The notes beneath the pieces are model-generated. The model was not told where the DNA came from, ran no database searches, and saw nothing but the letters and a program-made list of their open reading frames with translations. From contig NZ_JATAAF010000009.1 of NCBI RefSeq assembly GCF_030341905.1, positions 44,406-108,405 of the forward strand: a stretch of DNA of 64,000 bases, given 5' to 3'. Numbering within the stretch: the first letter of the stretch is position 1; the number at the start of each line of letters is the position of its first letter. This document shows, piece by piece, positions 22,529 through 31,111 of the stretch. This DNA comes from Porticoccus sp. W117. Lineage in GTDB: Bacteria > Pseudomonadota > Gammaproteobacteria > Pseudomonadales > Porticoccaceae. The position numbers were made by a program, and so were the translations under genes.

Positions 22529-24064
22529 ATGAGCACTCGTAGACGCGCAGGCGGTGGTCGCGCCGCAAGAATGAAAGCACGGCAGGATAATACGGTTTCC
22601 ACACCCCCTTTCATTACACGAAAAATTTCCCCTTTCGAAGTGCTGGATGAAGAAGCCATCAGCATTATCGAAAATAACGCCGACACCATTCTGGAAGAAA
22701 TCGGCATTGAATTTCGCGATGACCCGGAAGCACTGGACGTATTAAAACAAGCGGGCTGTACCGTGGAAGGGGAGCTGGTGCGTTTCCCCCGCGGAATGTG
22801 TCGAAAAATCATTTCAGAAAACGCCCCTTCGCAATTTACCCAGTGCGCACGTAACCCTGAAAAAAATGTGGTTATTGGCGGCAAAAATACCGTGTTTGTT
22901 CCGGGCTACGGTTCTCCCTTTGTTCGCGATCTGGACAATGGCCGCCGTTACGCCACCCTGGAAGATTTCAAGAATTTTGTAAAACTCGCTTACATGACGC
23001 CCTACCTTCATCACTCTGGCGGCACCATTTGTGAGCCGGTGGATGTTCCCGTTAACAAGCGTCACCTGGATATGGTGTATACCCACATGCGCTACAGCGA
23101 CAAGCCATTTATGGGCTCTGTCACTCACCCGTCACGGGCGGAAGATACGATAGCGATGTGTAACATTTTGTTCGGCGAGGAATTCGTCCAGCAAAACACC
23201 GTGACCGTCAATCTGATCAACGCCAACTCCCCCATGACCTTCGACGACACCATGCTGGGGGCGGCAAAAGTTTACGCGCGCAACAACCAGGCCTGTGTGG
23301 TGTCTCCGTTCATTCTTGCCGGCGCCATGTCTCCAGTAACCGTGGCCGGCACGCTGTCGCAAATTCTCGCCGAGGTATTGGCCGGGGTTACCTTCATACA
23401 GCTGTACGCGCCGGGTGCACCTTGTGTATTCGGCACCTTTGCCAGCTCTATTTCCATGCAGTCCGGCGCCCCGACCTTTGGTTCACCGGAGCCCGCTCTG
23501 GTGCTCTACGGCGCCGCTCAACTGGCACGCAGACTGGGCCTGCCCTTCCGTTCCGGTGGTGCGCTGCCCGCGTCGAAAATCTCCGACGCCCAGGCCGCCT
23601 ACGAAACCGCCAACACCTTGCAACCTACCCTGCTGGCCGGCGTCAACTTTGCCCTGCACTCAGCGGGCTGGTTGGAAGGCGGCCTGACCATGGGCTACGA
23701 AAAGTTTGTGATGGATATTGATCAGCTCGGCATGCTGCAGAAGTTTGCCCAGGGCGTTGATCTTTCCGAAAACGGACAGGCCCTGGATGCCATCCGCGAA
23801 GTGGGCCCCGGCAAACACTTCCTGGGCTGTGAACACACCCAGAAGAACTTTGAAACGGCGTTTTATCGATCGTCCATCGCCGATAACAACAGTTTTGAAC
23901 AATGGCATGAAGAAGGCGAACTCGACGCCACCCAACGGGCCAACCAGCTGTACAAAACCATGCTGTCGGAATACCAGATGCCGGAGCTGGACCCGGCTAT
24001 CGATGAAGCTCTGCTTGCCTATGTAAAACAGCGCAAGTCTGAGTTTCCCGACGGTAGCGAATAA
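22529..24064 (+). CDS. MttB-superfamily (trimethylamine methyltransferase-like) corrinoid methyltransferase, non-pyrrolysine
   Basis: This 511-residue TIM-barrel protein of the MttB family catalyses methyl transfer from a quaternary or tertiary amine to a corrinoid protein. A basic N-terminus (STRRRAGGGRAARMKARQ) precedes family motifs ISPFEVLDEEAISIIENNA, VFVPGYGSPFVRD, HHSGGTICEPVDVPVNKRH, SPFILAGAMSPVTVAGTLSQ and EPALVLYGAAQLARRLGLPF. The frame is full length with no internal stop, so it lacks the pyrrolysine codon of archaeal MttB. Non-Pyl members studied elsewhere act on glycine betaine (MtgB), carnitine or proline betaine. Uptake (BCCT), BHMT and flavoprotein neighbours favour glycine betaine, but this is inference. 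No strong ribosome site precedes ATG 22529. It is 15 kb from its presumed partner protein. Confidence 0.9.
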   Translation: MSTRRRAGGGRAARMKARQDNTVSTPPFITRKISPFEVLDEEAISIIENNADTILEEIGIEFRDDPEALDVLKQAGCTVEGELVRFPRGMCRKIISENAPSQFTQCARNPEKNVVIGGKNTVFVPGYGSPFVRDLDNGRRYATLEDFKNFVKLAYMTPYLHHSGGTICEPVDVPVNKRHLDMVYTHMRYSDKPFMGSVTHPSRAEDTIAMCNILFGEEFVQQNTVTVNLINANSPMTFDDTMLGAAKVYARNNQACVVSPFILAGAMSPVTVAGTLSQILAEVLAGVTFIQLYAPGAPCVFGTFASSISMQSGAPTFGSPEPALVLYGAAQLARRLGLPFRSGGALPASKISDAQAAYETANTLQPTLLAGVNFALHSAGWLEGGLTMGYEKFVMDIDQLGMLQKFAQGVDLSENGQALDAIREVGPGKHFLGCEHTQKNFETAFYRSSIADNNSFEQWHEEGELDATQRANQLYKTMLSEYQMPELDPAIDEALLAYVKQRKSEFPDGSE

Positions 24065-24078
24065 CAACTGTAACTAAT

Positions 24079-24227
24079 CGTCATCGCGTCAAATTGGCTG
24101 GAAAGCCAATTTGACGCCGCAGGCGGCCTTAGGCCGAAGCGCCATGGATGGTGCGAGTCAACAGCAAAGTGACTGCGGTTATCTCCATCTACAACGTGTC
24201 AAAACCGGGAGATTGCCGCGTTGACTA
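24079..24227. repeat. Degenerate dispersed repeat
   Basis: The stretch begins CGTCATCGCG like the dispersed repeats elsewhere, then contains the hairpin TCAAATTGGCT-GGAA-AGCCAATTTGA and the segment GCGCCATGGATGGTGCGAG, related in inverse to part of 43,363-43,556. It marks the left boundary of the AT-rich island. Confidence 0.55.
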
Positions 24228-24301
24228 TGCAATTCACCGCGCTACGTCCACGATTATTCAGGCCGTTCTATTTCAATTCGATAGGCCTACTTAGGACAAT
24301 G

Positions 24302-24796
24302 CTACGGCGCGGAAATCACATTGATAACTTCTCCGGTTTTAGAATCAAGAAATACTTTTGCAGCATAATGTGACCCTAAACTTCCTTCTGGAAGCTGACT
24401 ATCAAACATCACCAATATCTGATTATCATTTTCCCTTACAATTATTTTGGCTCCATTAGGGACAAATATTTGATCCTTTATTGCATTGTAGGCCTGATCA
24501 GCATGGTGCAACCTTCTTTCACCAGCATCATCGTAAGAACTTACATCTGAATCAATAGAAACAGCTCCATTTTTTACGAACAGTGAGCTTAAAGAAAACT
24601 CAGTTATATCTTTCTTAAACTCTTTCACCGAATCTAGATTTTTTTGTTCAGACTTATGCAAATCAATCACCCTTTCATTCGCAAAACTTGGATTTTTATT
24701 TTTTTCTTCATTACTCTCATACATTTTCGAACCAAAAATAGTAATAAAAAAAACTAAAGCAGAAAATAACAAAATATAAATCGGCCATTTCTTCAT
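24302..24796 (-). CDS. Small membrane-anchored protein coupled to YD-repeat gene
   Basis: This 164-residue protein is not recognised. Its N-terminus (KKWPIYILLFSALVFFITIFG) is a single membrane helix or uncleaved signal, followed by a Lys/Glu-rich linker and a globular region with KIIVRENDNQILVMFDSQLPEG and AAKVFLDSKTGEVINVISAP. The last part looks like a PepSY/YpeB-type beta-hairpin ending. ATG 24796 overlaps the YD-repeat gene stop by four bases (ATGA), so the pair is translated together. Base composition is AT-rich like its partner and unlike flanking genes, suggesting joint acquisition. It could be an immunity or accessory protein for the large secreted partner; this is inferred only from arrangement. 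Confidence 0.6.
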   Translation of the reverse strand: MKKWPIYILLFSALVFFITIFGSKMYESNEEKNKNPSFANERVIDLHKSEQKNLDSVKEFKKDITEFSLSSLFVKNGAVSIDSDVSSYDDAGERRLHHADQAYNAIKDQIFVPNGAKIIVRENDNQILVMFDSQLPEGSLGSHYAAKVFLDSKTGEVINVISAP

Positions 24797-27700
24797 TGCG
24801 GAGTACTCCTACGCTGAGGACCGGAATGATAAATCATCCATGGCCCATTTAAATTATAAAATGGTGGGATAGACCCACTACCAGAAGGAGACTCAATATA
24901 ATCAGCGACAAGCCCGACAACACCAACAGTTGGAGATGAATGGAAAGTATTATCGGCTGAAGAAGGCCCTATGGGTCTTGTGCCATTTCTGTATCTAGTC
25001 GGTGTATGCCCATGAAAAAAAGCAACAGTGTACGTAACTGTATCCAAAGGGGTTGGTGAAGAATTGCTATCGGATGGCTTAGGGCCTGGTGTTAATGTTG
25101 CTGTGGTGTTATTTGGGACTACTGCCCCTAGAATGGTACTTCCTATTTCATAGCTTCTAGTATTGGTGTTTAATTGAATCCAGAACCCCTCCTCTCTCCT
25201 ACTTGTTGACGTTGTAGCATTCAATATACTTGACCATGAATTACTTACTGCGCTTGCAACTGATGAATCCGCAGATATTCGATTAAAATCTGGGAAATTC
25301 ATAGTCAATGAACTTTCAGATGACGTATATGTAGCATTGTCAATTGTAACTGTCGCTCTCACCTTAAAGTTCCCTGCCACTTTAGCATAGTCTGAAAAAG
25401 TATCTGTTTGTCCATTTTGAAGCGTATACCACGTAGAAGATCCATTTCTCTTAATTTCGAAATGATAGTTAGATGCCGAAACTGAACTTGGTGTCAAATT
25501 TGTGCTTACTGAATAATTATCTAGCAAAGTCAAGCTAGAAGGAACTGTTATTGAAATTGATGGCGTCACGACACTCGCTGTTCTTGAAGCTGACGCTAAA
25601 GTCAATAGTGGATTACACGTACACCTCACCACATCTGAAACCGTATAATTCCCAGCACTACTGTATGTTTTGCTAAGCGAAAAACTGGCATTGGATGACT
25701 GTATTAAAGATGACTGTCCATCACCAAAGCTAAGATTATGGACAAAATTCCTGGGTATAAAAGGAATCATGGGGTGGCTAATATCCACACAAGTACTGGT
25801 GCTGGCGCTACTGGTAATGGTCACAGGCTGCCCTACAGTGGTATTTGCAATAGGATTGATAACATAGCCTGAGACCGAACCAAGGCAGCCAAACAAGCAA
25901 TTAACGCCAAAGTACTCAGGCGAAATAAACAACACGTTCGATGGCTTATCGAAACCCAGCATCGGCACCAGCTTCATTGCTTCTGCCGATTCCTTCAAAA
26001 TCAGGTTTCTTCTGCGCAAGCTGTCATAAGTGACGGCATCTGGACTGGGAACTCCATTATCAGAGATAAGAAACCTTGCCATATCTGCATCAAAGCGAAT
26101 AGCGCCGTATGGCGTACCTTTAATACGTGTATAAGCTATAGATTCCAAGTCCCCGTAAATGTAAGACGCTAACGGTGAGTTTATATAGGTGTAGGGGGTA
26201 CGCTCATCACTGCCTATGGCAGGGTCAGGATCATTGGCTTTGTAGTTGGACGATACTATATGCTCAGAATCCATATAGACATCACTTAACCGCCCTAAAG
26301 TATCGTATTGAAACTGTACATTTCTGCCTGGCGTGTCGATGCTTTTAGGCCGGCCCAATTTGTCATAAGAGAATAGCGTTTCCCCATCGCTTCCAGTGAC
26401 TTTCAAAAGTTCATTGCGAGCACCGATCTTTAGTTTTTGCTTGATACTGCCCTCGCCGCCATCTGCCGCCACAATCGTTATTTCAGTAAAGTTGGCCGCA
26501 TCATCATAATTCATATGGTAGTCAGCGGTTACTTGCTGATCTTCTTTGGCCAAAGCGTAGCGACCATAACTTCTCAAGCCATTAGGGCTGTAATTAAATT
26601 CTCCCTTTGAACTGACCCCATCTTCTGCATTGGAAATCTCTATGACTTTGCTATTGTTATCATAGCCAAGAGCCAGAGTGTGACCATCTGCTTCTAGTCT
26701 GATAATTTGCCCGATATCATCCGTTTTAAAACCAATCTCTTTTCCGTTAAAAGAAAGAGCGTTTAAATCGCCATCTTCATTATATCCATAGCCCCTTACT
26801 CCCTTTTCGTCCAGAGCGCTGATGACACGATCATAGTGATCATATTGATACTTTTTAAACGCCTCGCCGTTTTTAGTAGTGGCAATCAGATTACCATTAG
26901 TGTCATATTCAAATACTTGGTTTGTAGCCGGATTATTGGGCGAGACTATCTTGGCAATATTTCCCGCCTTGTTGTAGTGCAGATTGGCAAATGCCTTTTC
27001 GTTATAAGAAAGCGAGGAAACTGTTAGATCTCTGTCGATATTGAGCTGACTCACAGTACCTGACCAATCTCTGGCAGCGGATGTTAAGCCGGTTTCGTGG
27101 TGCCAAAGTTTGGCAGTTTGAGAAAGGCTATTAGTTACTTTGGTAGATCGCTTCTTATATTCAAACACTGAGTTGTCAGACTGACTTTTGACGCGGGATA
27201 TTTTTCCATCGCCGTTCGAAGAAACTTTTAGAATTGCTATATTTCTTGGGTCGACGATCTTCGCTAAAATATCTGTATCGCTATATTTGAACACCCACTT
27301 AGAACCGCTCAGATCCGTTAATTCAGAGAGCAGCCCTTGTTCGTTGTAGTTATATTTAACTTCCTGACCACCATCAATTTTGATTTTTTTGATCAGGCCT
27401 TTTTCATTGCGTTTGATCGTAACCACTCGACCAGAACCACTTACAACTCGATGCAGCAAACTATTTTTATACGAGAGTTCGAGATAAGAGCCATTTTCGT
27501 GTGAAACTCTAGTCAGTAAAAACTTACTCTTATACTTGGTAAATAACTTCTGCAGGCCATTTACCGTTAGAGTTATTGATGGGCCATTCTTCAACCCACC
27601 TTCAATACCCGTCAGGTGGGGATATTCAGAATATAATTTCCTGCCATTTTTAAGCAGCTTGTACTCAGAGTTTGTACTGTCTCGATAGAAAAACGTTTCG

Positions 27701-28095
27701 CCAACTTTCTCTAGCTGTTCTACAAATGAGAGCTTCCACCCCGGCCCGAAGTCTTCTGATGTGGTCTTGCTTGAATCATAAACCCGCCCCACTACAAGCG
27801 GCATTCGATCAACCACTACCTTGTCACGTGTCAGAAACGTTAAATTTCCCTTGGATACATTTACGTAGTTCATCTGAACGCCGTAAAAAGGGCTTTGTTC
27901 GTTCGGAAACAAGATATTTGAGCGTCTTCGCGAGGAAAGCTCATTCACTGCATCGAGTGCACCATCCAATACAGCATCTTTATAGGCTTGCTTGGCGGCC
28001 TCGTCTTTCAAATCTTCTGGAATCTGGACTTGCAGACCACTTGCACAAACTATATTTGTGCAGAGAAGCAAAACTAAGGAAAGCAATGTACGCAT
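24793..28095 (-). CDS. Large secreted YD-repeat (RHS-like) protein
   Basis: The protein has 1100 residues. A signal peptide (MRTLLSLVLLLCTNIVCA) is followed by about 550 residues of YD/RHS repeats: GRVYDSS, YNYNEQGLLSELTD, EYDTNGNLIATT, YQYDHYDRVISALDEKG, FSYDKLGRPKSID and QYDTLGRLSDVY. From about residue 740 there are two Ser/Thr-rich Ig/PKD-like segments (FGDGQSSLIQSS...NYTVSDVVRC). A short C-terminal region holds FFHGHTP and GPSSADN, somewhat like His/Asp motifs of JAB or DUF4329-type domains of polymorphic toxins. The usual RHS core-ending motif is not seen. The AT-rich composition contrasts with the neighbouring GC-rich operons, a sign of transfer. It overlaps the small downstream gene. 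An adhesin or toxin carrier are both possible. Confidence 0.78.
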   Translation of the reverse strand: MRTLLSLVLLLCTNIVCASGLQVQIPEDLKDEAAKQAYKDAVLDGALDAVNELSSRRRSNILFPNEQSPFYGVQMNYVNVSKGNLTFLTRDKVVVDRMPLVVGRVYDSSKTTSEDFGPGWKLSFVEQLEKVGETFFYRDSTNSEYKLLKNGRKLYSEYPHLTGIEGGLKNGPSITLTVNGLQKLFTKYKSKFLLTRVSHENGSYLELSYKNSLLHRVVSGSGRVVTIKRNEKGLIKKIKIDGGQEVKYNYNEQGLLSELTDLSGSKWVFKYSDTDILAKIVDPRNIAILKVSSNGDGKISRVKSQSDNSVFEYKKRSTKVTNSLSQTAKLWHHETGLTSAARDWSGTVSQLNIDRDLTVSSLSYNEKAFANLHYNKAGNIAKIVSPNNPATNQVFEYDTNGNLIATTKNGEAFKKYQYDHYDRVISALDEKGVRGYGYNEDGDLNALSFNGKEIGFKTDDIGQIIRLEADGHTLALGYDNNSKVIEISNAEDGVSSKGEFNYSPNGLRSYGRYALAKEDQQVTADYHMNYDDAANFTEITIVAADGGEGSIKQKLKIGARNELLKVTGSDGETLFSYDKLGRPKSIDTPGRNVQFQYDTLGRLSDVYMDSEHIVSSNYKANDPDPAIGSDERTPYTYINSPLASYIYGDLESIAYTRIKGTPYGAIRFDADMARFLISDNGVPSPDAVTYDSLRRRNLILKESAEAMKLVPMLGFDKPSNVLFISPEYFGVNCLFGCLGSVSGYVINPIANTTVGQPVTITSSASTSTCVDISHPMIPFIPRNFVHNLSFGDGQSSLIQSSNASFSLSKTYSSAGNYTVSDVVRCTCNPLLTLASASRTASVVTPSISITVPSSLTLLDNYSVSTNLTPSSVSASNYHFEIKRNGSSTWYTLQNGQTDTFSDYAKVAGNFKVRATVTIDNATYTSSESSLTMNFPDFNRISADSSVASAVSNSWSSILNATTSTSRREEGFWIQLNTNTRSYEIGSTILGAVVPNNTTATLTPGPKPSDSNSSPTPLDTVTYTVAFFHGHTPTRYRNGTRPIGPSSADNTFHSSPTVGVVGLVADYIESPSGSGSIPPFYNLNGPWMIYHSGPQRRSTPQ

Positions 28096-28146
28096 AATAA
28101 ACTCCTTGTAACCTCATAATTGGGCGATAAACCTGAACGCCCAATA

Positions 28147-28184
28147 CAAAACACCCCGCAATAAAGTCTATTGCGGGGTGTTTT
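28147..28184. terminator. Strong bidirectional hairpin terminator
   Basis: AAAACACCCCGCAATA and TATTGCGGGGTGTTTT are perfect 16-base complements around a short loop. It lies 50 bases upstream of the YD-repeat start and 325 bases after the end of the B12 operon, so it would stop read-through from bluB into the island. Confidence 0.82.
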
Positions 28185-28508
28185 GGTAATAGCAAGAGGA
28201 TGTAACTATGTTATCTGATAGAACGAGTGTGCTCTGAACAAAGCCCACTCTTGAAAGGTCACCATAAATACAAAGTAGATTGCCCAACAATGTCCTATCA
28301 CCCTATGATTTGGTTGGATTTGACTACCAGCCTATTCGGCCCGGCAATCCCTGTTACCAATCGGCAAGTGTAATTTACCGCATCACGTAGGTAGGACGAT
28401 TATTGTTATTGTTACCTCAAACAAAATAATGACCGACCAACAGAAAGTGGTCACAAAGCTCGTAGACAATCAAATAGTCCAAGACGAAGTATTTGATTGC
28501 CCGGTCAA
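28185..28508. other. Intergenic region after B12 operon
   Basis: There is no coding frame here. A perfect 10-base inverted repeat (CAATCAAATA at 28467-28476 and TATTTGATTG at 28490-28499) lies directly after the bluB stop and may stabilise or help end the operon mRNA, although no T-run follows it on the minus strand. The rest shows nothing I recognise. Confidence 0.5.
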
Positions 28509-29186
28509 TTAACTGCCTTTCAACCCCCAGCCATTGCGAAACACCAACGAATCCAGCGGCGCTCTCTTGGCCCAGTTTTTTTCCTGCAATTCCGGTTCAC
28601 CGCGAAAGAATTCGACATAGCCGATACACAGATAAGCCACCGGAGTAATGTGGTCGGGCAATCCGAATATGCTTCGCAGCGCCTGGGGCTTGATGATCGA
28701 CACCCAGCCCACCCCCAATTGTTCGGCACGGGCCGCCAACCACAGGTTTTGCACCGCACAAACGGTGCTGTAGAGGTCCGTTTCCGGCTGGTGGGTTTTG
28801 CCCAATACTACTTGGCCGCCGCGGCTGTGGTCACAGGTAATAACAAGGTTAATCGGCGCCTCCAGTATGCCCTGAAGCTTCAACTGCCGGTAATGATCGC
28901 GGCGCTCTTCAGGAAACATTTCTGCGGCTTCGGCATTGGCACCGAGAAAAGCCCGGTGAACCTGTTTTTTGACGAGTTGATCGTCCACCACCACAAAATT
29001 CCAGGGCTGCGACAAGCCTACGGAAGGGGCGTGATGAGCAGCGTCCAGTACTCGCATCAGTACATCATGGGGAATTTTATCGGGCAGAAATTCCGCGCGC
29101 ACGTCGCGACGGCTGTAGAGTACGTTATAAAACCCCAGGCGGTCGCACTCATGAACTTCCTGTGGGCTTGTGGGTGAATTCATCAT
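28509..29186 (-). CDS. bluB: 5,6-dimethylbenzimidazole synthase
   Basis: This 225-residue nitroreductase-fold enzyme breaks down FMNH2 with oxygen to make dimethylbenzimidazole, the lower base of B12. Motifs: LYSRRDVRAEFLPDKIP near residue 23, HHAPSVGLSQPWNFVVV (the flavin-binding region with the BluB-specific Ser-Val-Gly), TDLYSTVCAVQNLWLAARA and GVGWVSII. Oxygen dependence of BluB fits an aerobic host. It is the last gene of the 14-gene B12 operon, with a four-base overlap to btuF. With cobT, cobU, cobS and cobC it completes lower-loop assembly, so the cell can install its own lower base on salvaged corrinoids. Confidence 0.94.
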   Translation of the reverse strand: MMNSPTSPQEVHECDRLGFYNVLYSRRDVRAEFLPDKIPHDVLMRVLDAAHHAPSVGLSQPWNFVVVDDQLVKKQVHRAFLGANAEAAEMFPEERRDHYRQLKLQGILEAPINLVITCDHSRGGQVVLGKTHQPETDLYSTVCAVQNLWLAARAEQLGVGWVSIIKPQALRSIFGLPDHITPVAYLCIGYVEFFRGEPELQEKNWAKRAPLDSLVFRNGWGLKGS

Positions 29187-30073
29187 TTAGCCTCCGTCAA
29201 CAAGGCGGCTCTGGCCTTGTCCAAATGCTCACACATCTGCGCCGCCCCCAACAAAATACGGGGGGAGTGGCGGTGCAAAATATCTGGCTCGACAAAATAC
29301 AGTTGGTCGTTTTGAACCGCTTGCATAATGGGCCATTCCAACCAATCGTCGAGCCACTCCGGTCGCGCTTTGCCCATGCCGCTGGCGACGATCACCTGTG
29401 GATCGGCAGTGATCACCGACTCCACATTCAAACGCGGCACAATGGGAATAGCATCGGCAAAAGAATTTACCCCGCCACACATTTCGATGATGTCCGAGAT
29501 CAGCGTATCGCCGTTCAAGGTCATCAGCGGCTGGTGCCAAACCTGGTAAAACACTGTCAGTGGCGGCTTGTTACTGTTGGCATTGCGCAGTTCGCCCAGG
29601 CGCTGTCGGTAACGCTGTTGGGCCACTCTACCCTGTGTTTTTCGCCCGGTGAGCTCGCCAAATTGCCCTAAAATATCGCCCACGTCATCGAGGGTTTTTG
29701 GGTCGTCCACAAACACGGGGATACCCAACGCTTTTAACCGCCTGATGATCTTGTCACCGCCGTTGCTGTTCCAGGCAAGCACCAGATCCGGCTTCAGGCT
29801 GACCACTGTTTCATAGCTCACATCTTTATTGGAACCCACTCGGGGAATCTGTTTGGCAGCCTCCGGGTAGTCGCTGTAATCCACGGCACCGACAATCAGA
29901 TCCCCGGCACCAACTTCAAACAGCGCCTCGGTGATGTGGGGGGCCAGGCTGATCACCCGTTGGGCGGGTTTGGTCAGCACCAGCTCATGGCCAAGGTCGT
30001 CGTTCATGCGAATCTCGGCCTGCGCGACCGTGTTTGCCAAAACAAAAGCCATGGCTATCCATACCCGACTCAT
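29183..30073 (-). CDS. btuF: Cobalamin ABC transporter substrate-binding protein
   Basis: This 296-residue periplasmic protein of the BtuF/FhuD class starts with a signal peptide (MSRVWIAMAFVLANTVAQA). Conserved features: RVISLAPHITEALFEVGAGD, VGAVDYSDYPEAA, ISLKPDLVLAW-like strand and the long linking helix typical of class III binding proteins. It should capture B12 or cobinamide released by BtuB and deliver it to BtuCD. Overlaps with cobD upstream and bluB downstream (four bases each) place it deep in the operon, apart from btuC and btuD, but under the same riboswitch. Confidence 0.92.
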   Translation of the reverse strand: MSRVWIAMAFVLANTVAQAEIRMNDDLGHELVLTKPAQRVISLAPHITEALFEVGAGDLIVGAVDYSDYPEAAKQIPRVGSNKDVSYETVVSLKPDLVLAWNSNGGDKIIRRLKALGIPVFVDDPKTLDDVGDILGQFGELTGRKTQGRVAQQRYRQRLGELRNANSNKPPLTVFYQVWHQPLMTLNGDTLISDIIEMCGGVNSFADAIPIVPRLNVESVITADPQVIVASGMGKARPEWLDDWLEWPIMQAVQNDQLYFVEPDILHRHSPRILLGAAQMCEHLDKARAALLTEAK

Positions 30074-31095
30074 GCACTCACCTCCTCACTCAAAGCATTT
30101 AATGCCCGCTGCCCCTCGGCCTTATTGGCAGGTATCCCAAAGCGCAGCCGATTTACGCCATCCACCGCATCAAAAATACGCACCAAAATTCCTTGCTGGC
30201 CCAACTGCTGATAAATCTGCTGGCAATAGTTGTCATCGCCACTGCCAGAAACAAACAGTGGCGTGGCCACCCAATCCAGCGTCGGCAGTGCCTGACGCAA
30301 TTGCTGTAGCCACTGGCTGGATGCTTGTGCCAGTCGTTCACGCTGTTGTTGTTGCCACTGGCAATCAGCCAATGCCCGCTCACCAACCCACAATGCGGGA
30401 TGGCTGACTATCCAGGGCGGCAGTAACTGCGCCAACTGAGTCAACAGCGCGGCTGGGGCAATAGCAAAGCCGAGCCGCAATCCGGCCAAGCCAAAAAACT
30501 TCCCCGGCGAGCGCAACACCACCAGCCCCGGCAACGGGCAATGGCTAGCCAGACTGTGTTCCGGGCTGCTGTCTATAAACGCCTCATCCACTACCAGCCA
30601 ACCGTCTTTGTGCTTTAGTTGACGCTGCAAACCCAGTAAATCCTCAGTCGAAAACCGCTCCGCACTGGGGTTATTGGGGTTGATCACTACCACGTGTTGC
30701 ACTTGTCCGGCGGCCACCAGTTGGCAAAGCTCAGCGGCATTTCGGTAATGCACGATATGGTGACCAGCGCGTTGCCAACCCAGGCGATGCTCCCCGTAAC
30801 CCCAGCGGGGAATCGCCACTGCCGCCGGTTCAAACAGAGTGGGAATGGTCTGTATCGCCAATTGCGAACCAGGCACTGGCAGCACAGCCTCTGTGCTCAG
30901 GCCGTAGTATTCGGCTGCAGCCGTTTTTAACCCTGCCCCATCCCCTGGCAGTGTTCGCCAAACAGACTCTGGCAGTTCCGGCACCGGCCAGCACCAGGGG
31001 CTGATACCGGTAGACAAATCCAGCCAATCCGCTGCCGGCACGCCGAATTCCGCCTCAGCGCGAGCCAGATCACCACCGTGTTTCAGTTTCTTCAC
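30070..31095 (-). CDS. cobD: Threonine-phosphate decarboxylase
   Basis: This 341-residue PLP-dependent fold-type I enzyme makes (R)-1-aminopropan-2-ol phosphate, the linker joined to cobyric acid by CbiB. Motifs: KHGGDLARAEAEFG and LDLSTGISPWCWP at the N-terminus, VVINPNNPSAERFS, WLVVDEAFIDSSP (PLP Asp) and LVVLRSPGKFFGLAGLRLGF with the Schiff-base Lys in the SPGKFFG segment. The frame runs upstream into cbiB, but family similarity starts at the KKLKHGG segment. I choose GTG 31095, 17 bases after the cbiB stop; TTG 31107 with an adjacent AAAGG is an alternative. In Pseudomonas nomenclature this gene is cobC. Confidence 0.9.
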   Translation of the reverse strand: MKKLKHGGDLARAEAEFGVPAADWLDLSTGISPWCWPVPELPESVWRTLPGDGAGLKTAAAEYYGLSTEAVLPVPGSQLAIQTIPTLFEPAAVAIPRWGYGEHRLGWQRAGHHIVHYRNAAELCQLVAAGQVQHVVVINPNNPSAERFSTEDLLGLQRQLKHKDGWLVVDEAFIDSSPEHSLASHCPLPGLVVLRSPGKFFGLAGLRLGFAIAPAALLTQLAQLLPPWIVSHPALWVGERALADCQWQQQQRERLAQASSQWLQQLRQALPTLDWVATPLFVSGSGDDNYCQQIYQQLGQQGILVRIFDAVDGVNRLRFGIPANKAEGQRALNALSEEVSA

Positions 31096-31111
31096 CGTCT
31101 GTTTCAACCTT

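Noticed and set aside
22529..24064. Pyrrolysine-containing trimethylamine methyltransferase
   Set aside because: There is no in-frame TAG within the gene, and no pyl genes are in the window.
28467..28499. Intrinsic terminator of the B12 operon directly after bluB
   Set aside because: The stem is perfect but no T-run follows on the minus strand; the hairpin at 28147-28184 is a better candidate.
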